Part shown: piece by piece, positions 5,682 to 9,272 of the stretch
How the letters are laid out: each line of letters begins with the position of its first letter
How positions within the stretch are numbered: the stretch's first letter is position 1
Origin: an uncultured Prevotellaceae bacterium
GTDB lineage: Bacteria; Bacteroidota; Bacteroidia; Bacteroidales; Muribaculaceae
Reading direction: 5' to 3'
NCBI GenBank assembly: GCA_947254205.1
Contig: CAMYCE010000088.1
Location: 1-9,272, forward strand
DNA: 9,272 nucleotides
Translations under genes and position numbers: made by a program
The notes under the pieces: generated by a model
Told to the model about the DNA's origin: nothing
Seen by the model: only the letters and a program-made list of their open reading frames with translations
Database searches by the model: none

Positions 5682-6371
5682 ATGATTGAAGCAAGAAACA
5701 TAGTAAAACGATATGGCAACCTTGAAGTGCTCAAGAATGCCCAATTCACAACCGGCAGTGGCGAGATTGTGTCGATTGTTGGCCCCAGTGGTGCCGGCAA
5801 AACCACATTGTTGCAAATCATGGGCACGCTCGACAAGCCCGATAGTGGCAGTGTGCTCTATGATGGAGTTGACGTGTTTAGCCTCAAAGACAAGGATTTG
5901 GCACACTTTCGCAACCGTCACATTGGCTTTGTGTTTCAGTTTCATCAATTGTTGCCCGAGTTCACCATGCTCGAGAATGTGGCCATTCCGGCCCTCTTGG
6001 GAGGGGCAAAACGCAGCGAGGCCTATGCCCGTGCCGGCGAGTTGCTCGACTATTTGGGGCTGAGTGCGCGTTTCGATCACAAGCCGGCCCAGTTGTCGGG
6101 TGGTGAGCGTCAGCGGGTGGCAGTGGCAAGGGCTTTGGTGAATCGTCCATCTGTCATTTTGGCCGATGAGCCGTCGGGCAGTCTTGACTCGCAAAACAAG
6201 CAAGAGTTGCACAAGCTGTTTTTCAAGTTGCGCGATGAGATGAAGCAAACTTTTGTCATCGTCACCCACGATGAGTCGCTGGCAGGCAACTCCGATCGCA
6301 TTTTGCACATGCGCGATGGTGTGATTGAGAGCGAAAGCGAGGGGCAAGATGTTGTGAATCATGTGATTTGA
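5682..6371 (+). CDS. lolD: LolD-type ABC transporter ATP-binding protein
   Basis: This 229-residue protein is a complete ABC nucleotide-binding subunit of the LolD/MacB class, which in known systems powers release of lipoproteins from, or substrate extrusion across, the inner membrane. Walker A is GPSGAGKTT (34-42), the Q-loop glutamine is Q86, the signature is LSGGE (138-142), Walker B with catalytic glutamate is VILADE (158-163), the D-loop is SGSLD (165-169) and the switch histidine is H196. The stretch FQFHQLLPEFTMLENV (85-100) is very close to the conserved LolD signature, which makes LolD the best call. It lacks membrane segments and should sit on the cytoplasmic face with a permease dimer. 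No LolC/LolE-like permease is in the window, so its partner is encoded elsewhere. It has its own promoter box at 5647, and its stop codon overlaps the start of the lipoprotein gene. Confidence 0.93.
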   Translation: MIEARNIVKRYGNLEVLKNAQFTTGSGEIVSIVGPSGAGKTTLLQIMGTLDKPDSGSVLYDGVDVFSLKDKDLAHFRNRHIGFVFQFHQLLPEFTMLENVAIPALLGGAKRSEAYARAGELLDYLGLSARFDHKPAQLSGGERQRVAVARALVNRPSVILADEPSGSLDSQNKQELHKLFFKLRDEMKQTFVIVTHDESLAGNSDRILHMRDGVIESESEGQDVVNHVI

Positions 6372-7075
6372 AAAAATGTGTTGAAGTGAATGTGCGTGGG
6401 CTCATAGCAAGATTGATAGTGCTTATTGTTGCCGCTACACTTGTTGTGGCTTGTGGCGATGAGCATGAGGCGACTACCACTCGCTATCGCTATGACATGG
6501 TCACCTATCAAGGCTATCGCGATGGAGTGGCCCTGTTTCAATATTGGGGGCGTGGCGACTCGGCATCGGTGACTTTGAAGGCTGTGATGCCACAACCTGC
6601 CGGCATCGTGCCCGGCAGGCGGTTGCTTGCCTATTATAGCCTTGCCGAGGAGCAAGACGCATTGCCGACACGCAATGTGGTGGTGAAAGGCTTGAATCAT
6701 GCAGGCGTGTTGAGCGACTCGTTGCGCGTGCCTGCCAAGAGCAAAACGGCGCAAAGCTACAAGCAACACCCCTTGCGATTGCGTAGCCTGTGGCGCACGG
6801 GTCCCTACATCAATGTGCGCTGTGAGGTGGAGTACACCAAGCGACCACGCATGTTCATGCTCATGGCCGACCCGTCGACACTTGCAAGCGACACAGTGGA
6901 GTGCTATCTTGTGCATGACTTGTTGACGGCTTGCGACAGCACCTACTTTTGGCGAAGTTGCTATGGCTCGTTTTTTGTAGGTAATGTATGGCGACGCAAG
7001 TCTTGCCACACTCTAAGGGTGCATGTGGCCGATGTCATCAATGCACAAGTGAAATGCTATGACTTTGACAAATAG
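6368..7075 (+). CDS. Putative lipoprotein, possibly NigD-like
   Basis: This frame of 235 residues has no ATG near its 5' end. TTG at 6368 overlaps the lolD stop by 4 bp (TTGA), a typical coupled arrangement; GTG at 6386 or 6392 are alternatives giving a tighter signal peptide. Residues about 11-29 are a hydrophobic segment ending LVVA-C, a lipobox. The following GDEHE is acidic, as in Bacteroidota surface-lipoprotein export signals, so surface exposure is possible. The mature part shows YDMVTYQGY, a GRRLLAYYSL strand, and a C-terminal beta-rich region with many Trp, Tyr and Phe residues. Its length, lipidation and pattern recall NigD-like proteins of Bacteroidales, but this rests on recall of family style rather than a firm motif. 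It is co-transcribed with lolD. Whether the ATPase and the lipoprotein work together is unknown. Confidence 0.8.
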   Translation: MKKCVEVNVRGLIARLIVLIVAATLVVACGDEHEATTTRYRYDMVTYQGYRDGVALFQYWGRGDSASVTLKAVMPQPAGIVPGRRLLAYYSLAEEQDALPTRNVVVKGLNHAGVLSDSLRVPAKSKTAQSYKQHPLRLRSLWRTGPYINVRCEVEYTKRPRMFMLMADPSTLASDTVECYLVHDLLTACDSTYFWRSCYGSFFVGNVWRRKSCHTLRVHVADVINAQVKCYDFDK

Positions 7076-7109
7076 CTAATTATTAACTAAATAAAAAACA
7101 TTGACAACA

Positions 7110-7445
7110 ATGGAAAACGAAAACAACAACCAAGGACAACAAATTCAAATTGAAGTTCCTGCCGAAGAAATGCAAGGCAAATATGCCAATTTGGCAATGA
7201 TTACTCATGGCCCCAACGATTTCTTCCTCGATATGATTCTCATGGCCCCCAACATGCCCAAGGCACGTGTTCAAAGTCGCATTATCATGACTCCCGAAAA
7301 TGCAAAACAACTGTTGAGCGCATTGGCTCAAAATGTGCAAAAATATGAGCAAACTTTTGGCGAGATAGAGCCTCGCATGCCCCGTGGTGCGCAACCCGGC
7401 CCCGATGGAATTATCGACTTTCCTCTGCCCAAAGGCCAGGCCTAA
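7110..7445 (+). CDS. DUF3467 family protein
   Basis: I start at the ATG at 7110 (111 residues); an in-frame TTG nine bases upstream would only add MTT. The protein matches DUF3467: a GKYANLAMITHGPNDFFLDM core (about 23-42), then ARVQSRIIMTPENAKQLL (about 54-71), then ALAQNVQKYEQTFGEI. It is small, acidic and soluble, with an Asn/Gln-rich N-terminus and a Pro/Gly-rich tail. The biochemical role of the family is not established. It is 34 bases after the lipoprotein gene with no clear promoter between them, so it is likely the last gene of the lolD unit, before the strong terminator at 7462. Confidence 0.92.
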   Translation: MENENNNQGQQIQIEVPAEEMQGKYANLAMITHGPNDFFLDMILMAPNMPKARVQSRIIMTPENAKQLLSALAQNVQKYEQTFGEIEPRMPRGAQPGPDGIIDFPLPKGQA

Positions 7446-7461
7446 TCAATAAAACTCACAA

Positions 7462-7512
7462 CTCGCAAGCCACGGTTGGGAAAAAAAGTTGGCTTGCGAG
7501 AAAGTTTTTTTT
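7462..7512 (+). terminator. Intrinsic terminator after the DUF3467 gene
   Basis: CTCGCAAGCCA (7462-7472) and TGGCTTGCGAG (7490-7500) form a perfect 11-bp GC-rich stem around a 17-nt loop, followed by eight T (7505-7512). It ends the lolD unit and shows that the TTG at 7511, in frame with cysS, is not a start. Confidence 0.9.
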
Positions 7513-7609
7513 GCTTCAAGAAAGAAAAAACTACCGAAATCATAATCTCGTTGCGCCCTCAAACTTGAAACACAGTGCGCGACATCACATCAAAACAAAC
7601 AGTAAAATT

Positions 7610-9085
7610 ATGGAACACTCATTATTTATTTATAACACGCTCACGCGTCGCAAAGAATTGTTTAAACCAATCAACGCTCCCCATGTGGGCATGTATGTGT
7701 GTGGTCCCACTGTGTATGGCGACGCTCACTTGGGGCATGCCCGCCCGGCTATCACCTTTGATGTGCTGTTTCGCTATCTCAAGCACTTGGGCTACAAGGT
7801 GCGCTATGTGCGCAACATTACCGATGTGGGGCACTTGGAGCACGATGCCGACGAAGGCGACGACAAGATAGAGAAGAAGGCACGCCTTGAGAAGTTGGAG
7901 CCCATGGAGATTGCGCAATTCTACACCAATCGCTATCACGAGGCTATGGACGCTCTCAACGTGTTGCCCCCCAGCATTGAGCCTCATGCTACCGGCCACA
8001 TCATCGAGCAAGAAGAGCTGGTGAAAGAAATCTTGGCCAATGGCTATGCCTATGAGAGCAATGGTAGCATCTATTTTGATATTGAAAAATATAACAAAGA
8101 TCACAAATATGGCATTTTGTCGGGGCGCAACTTGAGCGATGTGATTAATGCCAGTCGCCAACTCGACGGAGTGGGCGAGAAACGCAATCAAGTAGACTTT
8201 GCCTTGTGGAAAAAAGCTTCGCCCGAGCACATCATGCACTGGCCTTCGCCATGGAGCAAGGGTTTCCCCGGGTGGCACTGTGAGTGCACAGCCATGGGAC
8301 GCAAATACTTGGGCAAGCGATTTGATATTCACGGCGGTGGCATGGATTTGGTGTTTCCACATCACGAGTGCGAGATAGCGCAGGCTGTGGCAAGCCAAGG
8401 GGAGCCCATGGTCAACTATTGGATGCACAACAACATGATCACCATCAATGGTCAAAAAATGGGCAAGTCGCTGGGCAACTTCATCACACTTGAGCAATTT
8501 TTCAAGGGCGACCACAAGAGCCTTGACAGGGCCTATAGCCCCATGACCATCAGGTTCTTTATCTTGCAGGCCCACTATCGTGGCACAGTCGACTTTAGCA
8601 ATGAGGCCTTGCAAGCGGCTCAAAAGGCCTATGAGCGCATCATGGACGGCTGGCATCGCTTGTGTGAACTGAAGCCTGCCACAACCACCACAGTGCAACT
8701 CGAAAACTATGAAGAGCGTTGTGCCGAGGCCATGAACGATGACCTCAACACGCCCCATGTGATAGCCACCCTTTTTGATGCCTGCAAGGCGATCAATCAG
8801 GTCAATGATGGCCATGCAACCATCTCGGCTGCCGATATTGAAGAACTCAAACGCGTGTTCCAAGTATATCTCTTTGATGTGATGGGTGTGCGCGACGATG
8901 CCGCCGGTGGTGGCGATGTGAATCTTGAGCCCTATAAAAAGGCGGTAGACTTGTTGCTCGACATGCGCAAAACCGCCAAAGTCAACAAGGATTGGGCCAC
9001 AAGCGACCTCATCAGAAACAAAATGAACGAAGCTGGCTTTGATGTGAAAGACACCAAAGACGGCTTTGAGTGGAAATTGAAATAA
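7610..9085 (+). CDS. cysS: Cysteinyl-tRNA synthetase
   Basis: CysRS joins cysteine to tRNA-Cys using ATP in the cytoplasm and is a class I synthetase. The ATG at 7610 gives 491 residues, slightly longer than the E. coli enzyme (461). The HIGH motif is HLGH (40-43) in a GPTVYGDAHLGHARP context, and the KMSKS motif is KMGKS (283-287). The zinc site that selects cysteine is complete by alignment with E. coli CysRS: C31, C226, H251 and E255. The conserved HGGGMDLVFPHHE block is present. The helical DALR-type tRNA-binding region (about 330-410) follows, and the C-terminus ends normally in an 'A..W..SD.IR..L...G' type block, here KVNKDWATSDLIRNKMNEAGF. In-frame TTG upstream (7511) lies in the preceding terminator. 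The gene stands alone between two terminators. The 97-base leader shows no perfect TAnnTTTG box and no T-box-like structure that I can recognise. Confidence 0.98.
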   Translation: MEHSLFIYNTLTRRKELFKPINAPHVGMYVCGPTVYGDAHLGHARPAITFDVLFRYLKHLGYKVRYVRNITDVGHLEHDADEGDDKIEKKARLEKLEPMEIAQFYTNRYHEAMDALNVLPPSIEPHATGHIIEQEELVKEILANGYAYESNGSIYFDIEKYNKDHKYGILSGRNLSDVINASRQLDGVGEKRNQVDFALWKKASPEHIMHWPSPWSKGFPGWHCECTAMGRKYLGKRFDIHGGGMDLVFPHHECEIAQAVASQGEPMVNYWMHNNMITINGQKMGKSLGNFITLEQFFKGDHKSLDRAYSPMTIRFFILQAHYRGTVDFSNEALQAAQKAYERIMDGWHRLCELKPATTTTVQLENYEERCAEAMNDDLNTPHVIATLFDACKAINQVNDGHATISAADIEELKRVFQVYLFDVMGVRDDAAGGGDVNLEPYKKAVDLLLDMRKTAKVNKDWATSDLIRNKMNEAGFDVKDTKDGFEWKLK

Positions 9086-9105
9086 AGCGATATGATTGCC
9101 CGACT

Positions 9106-9164
9106 CCATGTGGTGGCTCTCGATGCCAACAGCAATTGCGAGAGTGCCACATGGTGTTTTTTTT
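9106..9164 (+). terminator. Intrinsic terminator of cysS
   Basis: CCATGTGG (9106-9113) pairs with CCACATGG (9147-9154). After a small internal loop, CTCTCG (9117-9122) pairs with CGAGAG (9139-9144) around a 16-nt loop. TG and eight T (9157-9164) follow directly, then eight G (9165-9172). Confidence 0.9.
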
Positions 9165-9172
9165 GGGGGGGG

Positions 9173-9272
9173 CATTGCATCGTGGCATGTCGTTGAAAAA
9201 TCTCACCTTTTTGATGGTTAAACCCAAATCGGGCATTAGGTTTCTTGGTATTTGACAATTTATTTTGAGGAG
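9173..9272 (+). other. Non-coding leader of an off-window gene
   Basis: No gene is supported here. The window ends in TTTGAGGAG; GAGGAG (9267-9272) could be a ribosome binding site for a gene starting just beyond the edge. TTATTTTG (9260-9267) is one mismatch from the -7 consensus. Confidence 0.2.

Noticed and set aside
7511..7609. TTG start adding 33 residues to CysRS
   Set aside because: It begins in the T-run of a terminator, and the ATG at 7610 starts right at the family N-terminus.
7513..7609. T-box or other riboswitch before cysS
   Set aside because: The leader is only 97 bases, with no antiterminator-like pairing or T-box core that I can find; T-boxes are also not typical of Bacteroidota.
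7622..9175. 517-codon open frame on the - strand opposite cysS
   Set aside because: cysS is certain on the + strand. The antisense frame has no recognisable domain and is a codon-bias shadow.
9070..9255. 61-codon frame after cysS
   Set aside because: It overlaps the cysS end, its terminator and the T8-G8 tract.

Overview
The window reads as chromosomal DNA of a Bacteroidales bacterium (phylum Bacteroidota), most likely a Muribaculaceae-like gut lineage. Evidence: perfect TAnnTTTG -7 promoter boxes ahead of three genes, little use of strong Shine-Dalgarno sites, several Bacteroidota-style lipoproteins, a DUF3467 protein, and a leucine-rich-repeat protein ending in a YNLAG...GVNIV...DGS tail. 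The family-level placement is inference. All ten genes are on the + strand and no gap between genes exceeds 300 bases. I saw no RNA gene, CRISPR array, insertion sequence or phage gene.

Layout. (1) 1-1495: a secreted LRR/EF-hand-like protein with its own promoter and a strong intrinsic terminator. (2) 1562-5408: five successive genes of the FKBP/Mip peptidyl-prolyl isomerase family. The first is a cytoplasmic enzyme with a complete active site, the second a two-domain lipoprotein, the third a short catalytic-domain-only lipoprotein, the fourth a lipoprotein with the N-terminal (dimerisation-type) region but no catalytic domain, and the fifth an exported enzyme with an altered active site. A terminator hairpin separates the second and third; the fourth and fifth lie 7 bp apart. 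(3) 5409-5681: an intergenic region with a long inverted repeat whose arms are built from 9-nt units, then a promoter. (4) 5682-7445: a LolD-type ABC ATPase, a lipoprotein overlapping it by 4 bp through a non-ATG start, and a DUF3467 protein, closed by a strong terminator. (5) 7610-9164: cysS (cysteinyl-tRNA synthetase), closed by a strong terminator.

How it fits together. The FKBP block looks like a family expanded by tandem duplication for envelope protein folding: one cytoplasmic member, three lipoproteins and one soluble exported member. They carry zero, one or two copies of the FKBP_N-type motif. The copy without a catalytic domain is most economically read as a dimerisation partner or scaffold for its neighbours. 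The LolD-like ATPase and adjacent lipoprotein suggest a second envelope (lipoprotein-handling) unit. cysS is ordinary housekeeping.
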